Assembly: GCF_034119425.1 (NCBI RefSeq)
Contig: NZ_JAWUEL010000010.1
Location: 1-64,000, forward strand
Length of the DNA stretch: 64,000 nt
Origin: Actinotignum schaalii_C
Lineage (GTDB): Bacteria > Actinomycetota > Actinomycetes > Actinomycetales > Actinomycetaceae
Direction of reading: 5' to 3'
In this document: positions 18,391 through 26,307 of the stretch, piece by piece
Numbering within the stretch: position 1 is the first letter of the stretch
Layout: the number at the start of each line of letters is the position of its first letter
Translations under genes and position numbers: made by a program
The notes under the pieces: generated by a model
Told to the model about the DNA's origin: nothing
The model's input: the letters and a program-made list of their open reading frames with translations, nothing else
The model's database searches: none

Positions 18391-19768
18391 ACCGTGCCGG
18401 GTGGACTCGCACCGCGTGTTCATTAGTGAAGGCACGCAAGCCCCAGGCGCCTTCCTCCCGGCCGTAACCGGACCGGTTAATCCCTCCGAATGGCCACGTG
18501 GGCGCCGATTCACGGTGCTTATTGATAATGGTCATCCCGGCGGCGAGCCGTGCCGCGAAGCGCTGCGCTTTCTCCAGATCCTGACTCCACACCGAGGATT
18601 GCAAACCGTAGGCGGTGCTATTGGCCAGCGCGAGGGCTTCTTCCTCATCCGCGACCCGGTAGAGCGCCACCACCGGCCCGAATACTTCGTTGCACGCGAT
18701 ATCGTGGCCGGCGGGGATATCGGTAAGCAGTGCCGGGGTCATATAGGCCCCGGGACGGTCAATTCTTTCACCACCGTAGTGGAGGTGCGCTCCAGCGGCG
18801 ACGGCGCTCTCCACCCGCCGCACCACGTCATCACGTGCCGCAATCGAGGACAGCGGCCCCATATCCGTGGCCGGGTCATCATAGGGCCCCACCACAATGC
18901 TTGCGATCTCCGTGCGGGCCGCCGCGAAGAATTCCTCAAAAACGCTCTCCAGCACGATAATGCGCTTATTCGAGGTACAGACCTGCCCGGCATTGAAAAC
19001 GCGTGTGCGCACCGCCTCGCGCGCTACCGCGGGGATATCAGCGGCATCTAGGACCACCATGGCGTCATTACCGCCCAATTCCAAGAGGGAGCGTTTCGTG
19101 TACTTCCCGACCAACTGCGCAACCGAGGACCCTGCTCGGTCCGAGCCGGTGAGCGATACTCCTTTAACGCGCGGATCTGCTAGCACATGCTCCGTATCCT
19201 CGATATCCAGGTAGATATTCTGGTACACCCCGGAGGGTAGGCCAGCCTCCCGCAGCAGCGCTTCAAAAGCAGCCGAGGAGCGCGGGCAGATCTCTGCCTG
19301 TTTCATGAGGACGGTATTCCCGACCATGAGTTGGGGTAGTGCGAAACGGGCGATTTGAGAATAGGGAAAATTCCACGGCATGATTCCCAGCAGAACACCC
19401 AGCGGCTGATGGAGCACGTAGGTAAGAATGCCGTCCTCAGCATCCAGCGTGGTGGGTTCCAGATAGCGCGGCGCGTTATCCGCAAACCAGTGGGCATGGT
19501 GGCTGACCGTGGCGAGTTCCGCGGCGCCGTCGCGTAACGGTTTACCCATTTCGCGCCCGATGAGCTCAGCAAGTTCATCGGAGCGCTCCGTGACGAGTTC
19601 CCCGAAGCGGTGCAGGATCTCGCTACGGCGTGCCATTGGGGTATCCCGCCACGTGGTAAAAGCATCCCAGGCAGCTCCGATCACGCCGGGGATAGCAGCG
19701 GTGGGAAGGGAGGCGAAGCGTTCTTCCACCTCGCCGGTATTGGGGTTATGCACGCGGTAGTGACTCAT
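18389..19768 (-). CDS. NAD(P)-dependent aldehyde dehydrogenase, succinate-semialdehyde dehydrogenase-like
   Basis: A 459-residue enzyme oxidising an aldehyde to the acid. It contains the substrate/cofactor segment GIMPWNFPYSQIARF, cofactor loop LTGSDRAGSSVAQL, general base in LLELGGNDAMVVL and catalytic Cys in NAGQVCTSNKRII, followed by EVFGPVVALYRV. Sequence wording resembles the succinate-semialdehyde dehydrogenase branch; the true substrate is unknown. A TAAGCT box six bases before the ATG and no Shine-Dalgarno suggest a leaderless message. Monocistronic on the minus strand. Confidence 0.85.
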   Translation of the reverse strand: MSHYRVHNPNTGEVEERFASLPTAAIPGVIGAAWDAFTTWRDTPMARRSEILHRFGELVTERSDELAELIGREMGKPLRDGAAELATVSHHAHWFADNAPRYLEPTTLDAEDGILTYVLHQPLGVLLGIMPWNFPYSQIARFALPQLMVGNTVLMKQAEICPRSSAAFEALLREAGLPSGVYQNIYLDIEDTEHVLADPRVKGVSLTGSDRAGSSVAQLVGKYTKRSLLELGGNDAMVVLDAADIPAVAREAVRTRVFNAGQVCTSNKRIIVLESVFEEFFAAARTEIASIVVGPYDDPATDMGPLSSIAARDDVVRRVESAVAAGAHLHYGGERIDRPGAYMTPALLTDIPAGHDIACNEVFGPVVALYRVADEEEALALANSTAYGLQSSVWSQDLEKAQRFAARLAAGMTIINKHRESAPTWPFGGINRSGYGREEGAWGLRAFTNEHAVRVHPAR

Positions 19769-19774
19769 AGCCCT

Positions 19775-19780
19775 AGCTTA
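19775..19780 (-). promoter_or_regulatory. Candidate -10 box for leaderless aldehyde dehydrogenase mRNA
   Basis: TAAGCT on the minus strand lies six bases from the ATG at 19768, matching the TAnnnT-N6/7-start pattern of actinobacterial leaderless genes. No -35 box is visible. Confidence 0.4.
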
Positions 19781-19851
19781 CTGTGTTGCGGCCCACTGCA
19801 GCGGGCGAAGCCGGCTATCATGGGGACATTAGTCCTAGCTAAGAGAAAGGA

Positions 19852-20634
19852 GTGGTGAACGTGGGAGATTTCTTTACCGGGGAAAGTACCCCGGGAATGA
19901 TTGATTGGGCTTCGATGCCCACCTACAACACCATTATGGCCATCGCGGCCGGGGTGGGCTTGATGTTGGTTGGCCGGCTGCTGGTGCAGTTGCGCAGCGC
20001 GGTTCCAGCGGAAGTTGCGGGAGCTGGAGCGGATACCGATAAGGCCGTGAGCCTGGATGGATACACCCTGGGCTTCTTCGTGACCGGCCTAATCCAGACG
20101 CTGACCGGCCTGCATATGTCCCTCACGTGGCCGCTGGCCGCCGGGGGCTTCCCCTTTGACAATATTATCTTTGGAGAAACCTGCCTCGGCTTCGGGGTGC
20201 TCTTGCTGGCGGCGAGTTTCATCCTGTGGAAGCGCGGGGATCGTATCCTCGCTTCCGACGCTCCTTTCCGCACTTTCGCCCGGATTGCCCGCCCCGTCTC
20301 CATTTTCGCGCTGGCAATGGGCTTGGCGTTATTGGCAATTATGTGCGCCGGGATGGTCTATCAATTCTTTGCGGCGCCTCCCCAGGAGCCGATTTCTGGG
20401 TCCTTCGCGGCTTACCCCTGGTTGGAATCCATCGCCCTCTCCGCAGTCTTTGGCCTGGCCGGTGTGGGCGCGATTCTCTTCTTTGCCGCGGTGCGGCCGA
20501 ATGCCCGCGGGCAGGTGCGCGACGGCGTAGTGAACGCCGCCTACTGGTGCCTGGTTATCAGCGGGGTGATCTTTATGCTCTTCGGTGCGATGAACTTCTA
20601 TACTCATATCGGGCTCGTGGTCAATACCATGTAG
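19852..20634 (+). CDS. Multi-pass membrane protein, probably DUF981
   Basis: About 260 residues with six to seven membrane helices (for example IMAIAAGVGLMLVGRLLVQL, GETCLGFGVLLLAASFILW, SIFALAMGLALLAIMCAGMV, SGVIFMLFGAMNFYTHIGLV). Layout resembles DUF981 membrane proteins of unknown function, but the family call is tentative. AGAAAGGAG at 19843-19851 could serve GTG starts at 19852, 19855 or, with better spacing, 19861. Stands alone, convergent with pflA, with strong hairpins between them. Confidence 0.65.
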   Translation: MVNVGDFFTGESTPGMIDWASMPTYNTIMAIAAGVGLMLVGRLLVQLRSAVPAEVAGAGADTDKAVSLDGYTLGFFVTGLIQTLTGLHMSLTWPLAAGGFPFDNIIFGETCLGFGVLLLAASFILWKRGDRILASDAPFRTFARIARPVSIFALAMGLALLAIMCAGMVYQFFAAPPQEPISGSFAAYPWLESIALSAVFGLAGVGAILFFAAVRPNARGQVRDGVVNAAYWCLVISGVIFMLFGAMNFYTHIGLVVNTM

Positions 20635-20663
20635 CGCTGCCACACTGGCGCGCCGCCCGGTGT

Positions 20664-20690
20664 AGCTGCGGCCGCCCGCGGTGGCCGCAG
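20664..20690. terminator. Hairpin downstream of the DUF981-like gene
   Basis: AGCTGCGGCC and GGCCGCAGCT pair around a nine-base GC-rich loop, about 30 bases after the stop. There is no T tract. It sits directly beside the larger palindrome, and together they separate two convergent genes. Confidence 0.45.
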
Positions 20691-20731
20691 CTGCGGCGTC
20701 GTACCTCACGTTTTAGGTACGACGCCGCAGC
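20690..20731. repeat. Dispersed element as a perfect 17-bp inverted repeat, likely bidirectional terminator
   Basis: GCTGCGGCGTCGTACCT (20690-20706) and its exact reverse complement (20715-20731) flank the eight-base loop CACGTTTT. The 17-mer also occurs singly at 18374 and 44082, with near copies at 3992 and 50794. Position between convergent genes suits a terminator, but its recurrence suggests a mobile or REP-like element. Confidence 0.65.
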
Positions 20732-20768
20732 ACCGAGCAGTGCGTACCCCACGCAGGCACGCACACGA

Positions 20769-20800
20769 AAGGGCCGCATCCCTCGCGGGACGCGGCCCTT
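20769..20800 (-). terminator. Terminator of the pfl operon
   Basis: AAGGGCCGC pairs with GCGGCCCTT (nine pairs), and inside it TCCC pairs with GGGA around a TCGC loop. It begins 18 bases after the pflA stop and on the minus strand is followed by TTT. Confidence 0.6.
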
Positions 20801-20817
20801 AGCGTCATCCGTAGCCT

Positions 20818-21696
20818 TTAGAAAGCCGGGGTATTAAGCCCCAAGCGCCGGAAGTGTTCCCGCGCTTCTTCCACGGCTTGTGGTGACGGCGGTACGACGT
20901 CTTCCAGTTGGTAGTCGTAGCCAAGTGAATGCCACTTGTCTCGACCCATCTGGTGGAACGGTAGGACTTCAACGCGGCTGACCGCGTTCTTCCACCGTGC
21001 AACGATCTTCGCAACGTTCTCCACGTTCTCCGGATCGTCTGTCAGCCCGGGCACGAGTACGAAACGTACCCAGATTTCCTTGCCCGCAGCAGCCAATCGA
21101 TCACCAAAATCAATGGTCGGTTGCAGTTCGCGGCCGGTCGTGCGCTTGTAGACTTCTTCGGATCCGGATTTAACGTCGAGCAACACCATGTCGATATAGC
21201 TCATCATTTCGTCATCGACGTTACGCCCAAGATATCCGGAAGTATCGATACACGTATGGATTCCCATTTCCTTGGCGCCGCGGAGCACGGTCTTGAGGAA
21301 GGCGGGTTGCATTAAGCATTCGCCACCCGAGATCGTGATTCCACCGCCAGTCGCCTTGAACATACGACGGTAGCGTTTCCAGCGCCGCAGCAATTCATCA
21401 GAATCCACCGGCTGACCATCCTTCATAATGAAGGTGTCAGGGTTGTGACAGTACAGGCACCGCAGGGGGCATCCTGCCATGAAGACTGTCATTCGGGTTC
21501 CGGGCCCGTCCACCGCGGTCACAAGTTCCCACGAGTGGACGGAACCGAGGGTTCCCTCGCGCATCTTGCGAAGCCGTTCTTTACGTTCGATGTCGTCGAG
21601 GACATCGATTCCTCCGAGACCGGCCCCCTGCAACCGACCGGTCGGCGCTTCGAAATCTTGAAGGCCGACCGGTGCTAGTCGCAACTCAGCAGACAA
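20818..21696 (-). CDS. pflA: Pyruvate formate-lyase-activating enzyme (radical SAM)
   Basis: A 292-residue radical SAM enzyme that installs the glycyl radical on PFL. The [4Fe-4S] motif CPLRCLYCHNPD is preceded by SVHSWELVTAVDGPGTRMTV and followed by the SAM-binding ISGGECLMQP. Late segments FVLVPGLTDDPENV and LPFHQMGRDKW are typical of PflA. The apparent start is TTG 21696, three bases after the stop of the glycyl-radical protein; the first about 40 residues are not conserved and a later Met is possible. Same operon as pflB and the glycyl-radical protein. Confidence 0.92.
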   Translation of the reverse strand: MSAELRLAPVGLQDFEAPTGRLQGAGLGGIDVLDDIERKERLRKMREGTLGSVHSWELVTAVDGPGTRMTVFMAGCPLRCLYCHNPDTFIMKDGQPVDSDELLRRWKRYRRMFKATGGGITISGGECLMQPAFLKTVLRGAKEMGIHTCIDTSGYLGRNVDDEMMSYIDMVLLDVKSGSEEVYKRTTGRELQPTIDFGDRLAAAGKEIWVRFVLVPGLTDDPENVENVAKIVARWKNAVSRVEVLPFHQMGRDKWHSLGYDYQLEDVVPPSPQAVEEAREHFRRLGLNTPAF

Positions 21697-21699
21697 TTG

Positions 21700-21948
21700 T
21701 TATGCCGAGTGATGGAAGGTACGCGACAGAACGTCGAGCTGCTGTTCGCGGGTCAGCTTCACGAAGTTGACAGCGTAGCCGGACACGCGAACGGTCAGGT
21801 TCGGGTACTTCTCGGGGTGATCGATCGCGTCCTCGAGGGTGGAACGATCCAGCACGTTGATATTGGCGTGGTACAGACCCTGCACCCCACCGTTATCTTC
21901 GCGAGCAGCCTTCATCGACTCGAGACGCTCTTCGTAGGTCTTAGCCAT
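21700..21948 (-). CDS. grcA: Stand-alone glycyl-radical domain of pyruvate formate-lyase (GrcA/YfiD-like)
   Basis: An 82-residue protein carrying the glycyl-radical motif RVSGYAVNF and the C-terminal REQQLDVLSRTFH, homologous to the last about 60 residues of normal PFL and to the YfiD/GrcA spare part. It has its own start (ATG 21948) and ribosome-binding site (AGAAGG, six bases away) and lies 42 bases after the pflB stop. The preceding 699-residue PflB ends just before this domain would begin. So the protein must supply the radical glycine in trans for the only PFL here, not merely repair a damaged one. Confidence 0.9.
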   Translation of the reverse strand: MAKTYEERLESMKAAREDNGGVQGLYHANINVLDRSTLEDAIDHPEKYPNLTVRVSGYAVNFVKLTREQQLDVLSRTFHHSA

Positions 21949-21990
21949 TTTTTACCTTCTTTTCTTTGTTGGGGGTTGAATCTTAGAGTT

Positions 21991-24090
21991 TTAGTCTTCT
22001 TCAGCCATGAAGCCGGCATCCATAATTCCGACCAGGTTCTTGACCTGCTCTTCCTTATTGCGGCCGAGACCGGCCGGCGTAATGGTATTCGTCAAGGAAA
22101 TACCATCGAGGGCATCCTTGTAATCCAGCTTACCAACGGACATCATGGACGCCACCATACCGTGGGTATCCATGCCGTTCTCCGGGTTCGCGCCCGGGGA
22201 GAACGGGGTGCCAGCCTTGTGGCCGGACGGGAAGGAACCCGTGGCCTTGCCGTACACCACGTTGGAGGTAATGGTCAGCACCGACTGGGTCGGGATGGCG
22301 TCGCGGTACATCGGGATCGCCTTGATCTTCGACATGATGGTGTGGACCACGGTTGCCGCGATGTCATCAGCGCGGTCGTCGTCGTTACCGTAGATCGGGA
22401 AGGTGCCTTCCGTCTTGTAATCGACAACGAGGCCGGTCTCATCACGAACCGGGTAGACCTTCGCGTACTTGATCGCGGAAAGCGAGTCAGCCACGATGGA
22501 CAGGCCGGCAATACCGCAACCCATGGTACGGATGATCTCCGAATCGTGGAGAGCCATCTCCACCGACTCGTAAGCGTAGCGGTCGTGGCAGTAGTGGATG
22601 ATGTTGAGAGCTTCAACGTAGGTACCAACTACCCAGTCGAGCATCTCTTCGTACTTCTGCCAGACTTCGTCGAAGTCAAGCGGGCCGTCGCCTTCGATCG
22701 GGGTGAACAGACCCGGTTCGGTCACCTGCTTGCCGGTCATTTCATCGCGGCCGCCGTTGATGGCGTAGAGCAGGGCCTTCGCGGAGTTCACACGAGCACC
22801 GAAGAACTGCATCTGCTTGCCCACCCGCATCGGGGAGACACAGCAAGCGATGGCGGCATCGTCGCCCCACTGGTTACGAATCTGTTCGTCAGATTCGTAC
22901 TGGATGGACGATGTTTCGATGGAGATGGCCGCGCAGAATTCCTTGTAGCCTTCCGGAAGCGCCGGATCCCAGAAAATGGTGATATTCGGTTCCGGAGCCG
23001 GACCCAGGTTACGCAGGGTCTGGAGCAGACGGAAGGAGGTCTTGGTAACGAGGGTGCGCCCGTCATCACCGAAACCGGCATCCGACCAGGTGGCCCAGTA
23101 GGGATCACCGGAGAAGATCTGATCGTAATCGATGGTGCGCAGGAAGCGGACGATACGCAGCTTCATGACGAGGTTGTCAATCATTTCCTGCGCATCGGAT
23201 TCCGTGATGGTTCCGGCAGCCAGATCGCGCTCGAAGTAAATATCGAGGAAGGCGGACAGACGGCCGATGGACATGGCCGCGCCGTCCTGGCTCTTCACGG
23301 AAGCGAGGTAGCCGAAGTACAGCCACTGCACGGCTTCACGCGAGTTCTTCGCCGGGCCGGAGATGTCGAAGCCGTAGATCTCACCGAGGGTCTTGAGCTT
23401 CTTCAGGGCCTTGATCTGCTCCGCGTGTTCCTCACGGAAACGAGCCCAGTGCTCGGAGAAGGGCTGAGCGGCCACGGAATCCTTCATGGCCTGCTTCTCT
23501 TCGATGAGCTTATCCACACCGTAGAGCGCCACGCGGCGGTAGTCACCAATAATGCGACCACGGCCGTAAGCATCCGGAAGGCCGGTAATAATGTGCGAGG
23601 ACCGAGCCGCGCGAATACGCGGGGTGTAAATATCAAAGACCGCGTCATTGTGAGTCTTGCGGTAGCGGGTGAAGATCTTCTTGATCTCCGGGTTTACTTC
23701 CTTGCCCGCTTCCTTGATGGCGGTTTCCACCATGCGCCAGCCACCGTTGGGCATCATCGCGCGCTTGAGCGGAACATCGGTCTGCAGGCCGACGACGACG
23801 TCGTCATCTTCGGAAATGTAGCCGGCGGGGAAAGCGTCAATATCGGCCGGGGTGTCGGTGTCGACGTCGTACACGCGACGACGACGCTCCTCGGAGAGGT
23901 AATTTTCCTCAAGAGACTCCCACAGCCGAGTGGTCTTCTCCGTCGGGCCGGCCAGGAACGAAGCATCCCCTTCGTAGGGGGTGTAGTTCTTCTGGATGAA
24001 GTCACGAACGTCAATGGCTTCATTCCAGGTGCCGGACGTGAAACCCGCCCAGGCTTCCTCTGTTGGGGTATCGGTAGCAGTGCGCTCCAT
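21991..24090 (-). CDS. pflB: Pyruvate formate-lyase catalytic subunit lacking the glycyl-radical domain
   Basis: A 699-residue protein, about 60 short of the usual 750-790. It converts pyruvate and CoA to acetyl-CoA and formate. The N-terminus (AWAGFTSGTWNEAIDVRDFI), TGLPDAYGRGRIIGDYRR and the catalytic Cys-Cys in AIACCVSPMRVGKQMQFFGA are intact. It ends ...NKEEQVKNLVGIMDAGFMAEED with a TAA exactly where E. coli PFL enters the linker to its glycyl loop; that loop is the next gene. Anaerobic fermentation with pta and ackA nearby. ATG at 24090 has AGGAGAG upstream. Confidence 0.94.
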   Translation of the reverse strand: MERTATDTPTEEAWAGFTSGTWNEAIDVRDFIQKNYTPYEGDASFLAGPTEKTTRLWESLEENYLSEERRRRVYDVDTDTPADIDAFPAGYISEDDDVVVGLQTDVPLKRAMMPNGGWRMVETAIKEAGKEVNPEIKKIFTRYRKTHNDAVFDIYTPRIRAARSSHIITGLPDAYGRGRIIGDYRRVALYGVDKLIEEKQAMKDSVAAQPFSEHWARFREEHAEQIKALKKLKTLGEIYGFDISGPAKNSREAVQWLYFGYLASVKSQDGAAMSIGRLSAFLDIYFERDLAAGTITESDAQEMIDNLVMKLRIVRFLRTIDYDQIFSGDPYWATWSDAGFGDDGRTLVTKTSFRLLQTLRNLGPAPEPNITIFWDPALPEGYKEFCAAISIETSSIQYESDEQIRNQWGDDAAIACCVSPMRVGKQMQFFGARVNSAKALLYAINGGRDEMTGKQVTEPGLFTPIEGDGPLDFDEVWQKYEEMLDWVVGTYVEALNIIHYCHDRYAYESVEMALHDSEIIRTMGCGIAGLSIVADSLSAIKYAKVYPVRDETGLVVDYKTEGTFPIYGNDDDRADDIAATVVHTIMSKIKAIPMYRDAIPTQSVLTITSNVVYGKATGSFPSGHKAGTPFSPGANPENGMDTHGMVASMMSVGKLDYKDALDGISLTNTITPAGLGRNKEEQVKNLVGIMDAGFMAEED

Positions 24091-24508
24091 GTGCGTCTAA
24101 CTCTCCTTGTGTCGTGTCAGTACCCGTTATTATCCAAGCATAAAGCAATTCACAACGGAACAGAGATTCCGTAAGAAATTGCCGCACGCTTGCGTCCGCA
24201 CCGTATCCACGCCCTTGCGCGAATCGCTACGGCACCGAGGTAACAAGTCCTGATTCTTTTACCTGTTGTCCGTATTAATCGGCCAGGCACAAGCGACTCT
24301 CGATTGTATTGTCCGGCACGGGCGGCGGGCGTTTACCACTCGCTGTCCGCGCCTACATTTATCCTAACGCGCTTCTGTGAAAAAACATTCCCAGACACGT
24401 GAGACGAGTGGCGCACAATCCCGCGGCACCCCCGGCGGGCGCGCCGATACGCGACTTCACGTCACCACTCGTCCCATATGTGTGAGAAATCACTTTTAAT
24501 AGGAAGTC
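24091..24508. other. pfl promoter and regulatory region
   Basis: No gene is seen in these 418 bases between guaA and pflB (both minus strand). The part nearest pflB holds a GATAAT -10-like box and inverted repeats described separately. The part nearest guaA presumably ends its transcript, though no strong hairpin with a T tract was identified. Confidence 0.5.
24129..24172 (-). promoter_or_regulatory. Candidate pflB promoter with inverted repeat and Rex-like half site
   Basis: On the minus strand TTGTGA (24155-24150) and GATAAT (24134-24129) are spaced by 15 bases, a short but possible promoter. The same TTGTGAA is a perfect half of the Rex operator (TTGTGAA-N4-TTCACAA), but the second half is not conserved. 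Overlapping it, ACGGAA (24155-24160) and TTCCGT (24167-24172) form a perfect 6-6-6 inverted repeat. Redox control is expected for pfl, but the regulator is not identified. Confidence 0.35.
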
Positions 24509-26086
24509 CTATTCCCATTCAATCGTTGCCGGCGGCTTGGAGGTTACATCCAGAACCACGCGATTTACTTCCGCAACAGAGTTTGTGATGCGGTTGGAAA
24601 TATGGGCGAGCACGTCGTAAGGAACGCGCGCCCAATCTGCCGTCATCGCATCCTCGGAAGATACCGGGCGCAGCACAATGGGATGCCCGTAGGTGCGGTG
24701 ATCCCCCTGCACGCCCACCGAATGAACCTCCGCCAGCAGCACCACCGGGCACTGCCAAATCTCGGCGTCCAAACCTGCCGCGGTAAGTTCTTCGCGAGCG
24801 ATAGCATCCGCTTCGCGCAGGATGCGCAGGTTATCTTCGGTAACTTCGCCGATCACGCGGATCGCCAGACCCGGCCCCGGGAAGGGCTGGCGGGCCACGA
24901 TTTTCTCAGGCACGCCCAGTTCGCGCCCAATAGCACGCACCTCATCCTTGAAGAGGCTGCGCAGGGGCTCAATAAGCTCGAAATTCATATCCTCGGGCAA
25001 GCCACCCACATTGTGGTGGCTCTTAATATTGGAGGCGCCTTCTCCCCCGCCCGATTCCACCACGTCGGGGTAGAGAGTACCCTGAACAAGGAATTTCACG
25101 TCCTCCCCGCCACCGAGCTTATCGACTAGCTGACGCTGCGCACTTTCGAAAGAGCGAATAAATTCCCGCCCGATAATCTTGCGCTTTGTTTCCGGATCGC
25201 GCACGCCAGCCAGCGCGGAGAGGAAGCGCTGCGATTCATCAATAGTGAAGATACGAATGCCCGTACTTTCCGCGTAATCGCGTTCCACCTGCTCACGTTC
25301 ACCGGCGCGCAGCAGCCCGTGGTCGATAAAGAAGCAGGTGAGCTGGTCACCAATGGCTTTGTGTACAAGGGCAGCCGCAACCGAGGAATCCACCCCGCCG
25401 GAGAGTGCGCAGATCACTTGCGCGGAACCCACCCGCTCGCGAATCTGGGCCACTTGCTCGTCAATAATGGAGGAAGGAGTCCAGTTCGGACTAATCCCCG
25501 CGCCCTCGTAGAGGAAGTTTTCCAGAGCGGCCTGACCTCGTTGGGAGTGGAGCACTTCCGGGTGCCATTGCACGCCGAAGAGCCGGCGCTTGCGATCTTC
25601 AAATGCGGCCACCGGAGTTTCATCGGTAGCGGCGGTAACGGTAAAGCCTTCGGGAGCTTCGCTCACGGCATCCCCGTGGCTCATCCACACAATTTGCTTA
25701 TCTTCCAGGCCGGCGAAGAGGCAAGAATCACCGGCGGTACGGGCTTCCGTACGTCCGTATTCGCGGGTGCCAGTGCGCCCCACGCGCCCGCCCAGTGCCT
25801 GGGCCATCGCCTGGAACCCGTAGCAGATCCCGAGGATGGGCACCCCGGCCTCAAAAATATCCTTATCGATTGCTGGAGCGCCCTCCGCGTACACGGATGC
25901 CGGGCCACCGGAAAGAATAATGGCCGCGGGTTTTTTCGCCAGCATATCCGCGGCGGACATAGTATGCGGAACAATTTCTGAATAAACGTGTGCTTCACGA
26001 ACGCGCCGCGCAATGAGCTGAGCGTACTGCGCACCAAAATCGACAACAAGAACCGGGGAATTATCGCTGGTATTCACGCTGTTCAT
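24509..26086 (-). CDS. guaA: GMP synthase (glutamine-hydrolysing)
   Basis: A 525-residue two-domain enzyme that aminates XMP to GMP. The class I glutaminase half (about 10-200) has the nucleophile loop GICYGFQAMA and catalytic HPEVLHS. The synthetase half has the ATP pyrophosphatase P-loop ALSGGVDSSVAA, and the C-terminal dimerisation domain has RQPFPGPGLAIRVIGEV and ends TIEWE, as in the family. Start ATG 26086. It is transcribed on its own; the IMP dehydrogenase gene guaB lies about 18 kb away. Confidence 0.97.
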   Translation of the reverse strand: MNSVNTSDNSPVLVVDFGAQYAQLIARRVREAHVYSEIVPHTMSAADMLAKKPAAIILSGGPASVYAEGAPAIDKDIFEAGVPILGICYGFQAMAQALGGRVGRTGTREYGRTEARTAGDSCLFAGLEDKQIVWMSHGDAVSEAPEGFTVTAATDETPVAAFEDRKRRLFGVQWHPEVLHSQRGQAALENFLYEGAGISPNWTPSSIIDEQVAQIRERVGSAQVICALSGGVDSSVAAALVHKAIGDQLTCFFIDHGLLRAGEREQVERDYAESTGIRIFTIDESQRFLSALAGVRDPETKRKIIGREFIRSFESAQRQLVDKLGGGEDVKFLVQGTLYPDVVESGGGEGASNIKSHHNVGGLPEDMNFELIEPLRSLFKDEVRAIGRELGVPEKIVARQPFPGPGLAIRVIGEVTEDNLRILREADAIAREELTAAGLDAEIWQCPVVLLAEVHSVGVQGDHRTYGHPIVLRPVSSEDAMTADWARVPYDVLAHISNRITNSVAEVNRVVLDVTSKPPATIEWE

Positions 26087-26307
26087 TCTAATGATTAAAA
26101 CGCGCCGGCGCCTACTGAGCGCCAGACCCCACCCGGAAGGTTTCTAGGACCTTCGTCACCGGAATGCAGCGACGGCGTTCCCCCGCCCGCACGGACCTGA
26201 GCTGGGCATGCACATCTGCCCGCAAGATGTGAGATTATTTGATGGGATATCCCGGCGTGGATACGCCTATTTTTTCAAGGGTCCTCACGGGCCGGAAGGA
26301 TAAGAAA

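Noticed and set aside
21697..24174. An 825-codon open frame antisense to the whole pfl locus
   Set aside because: It is the codon-phase shadow expected in GC-rich genes with strongly biased third positions; it has no recognisable motifs and lies opposite well-supported genes.
26239..26307. A longer start for pta
   Set aside because: The added residues do not resemble Pta, and GTG 26308 has a good ribosome-binding site.
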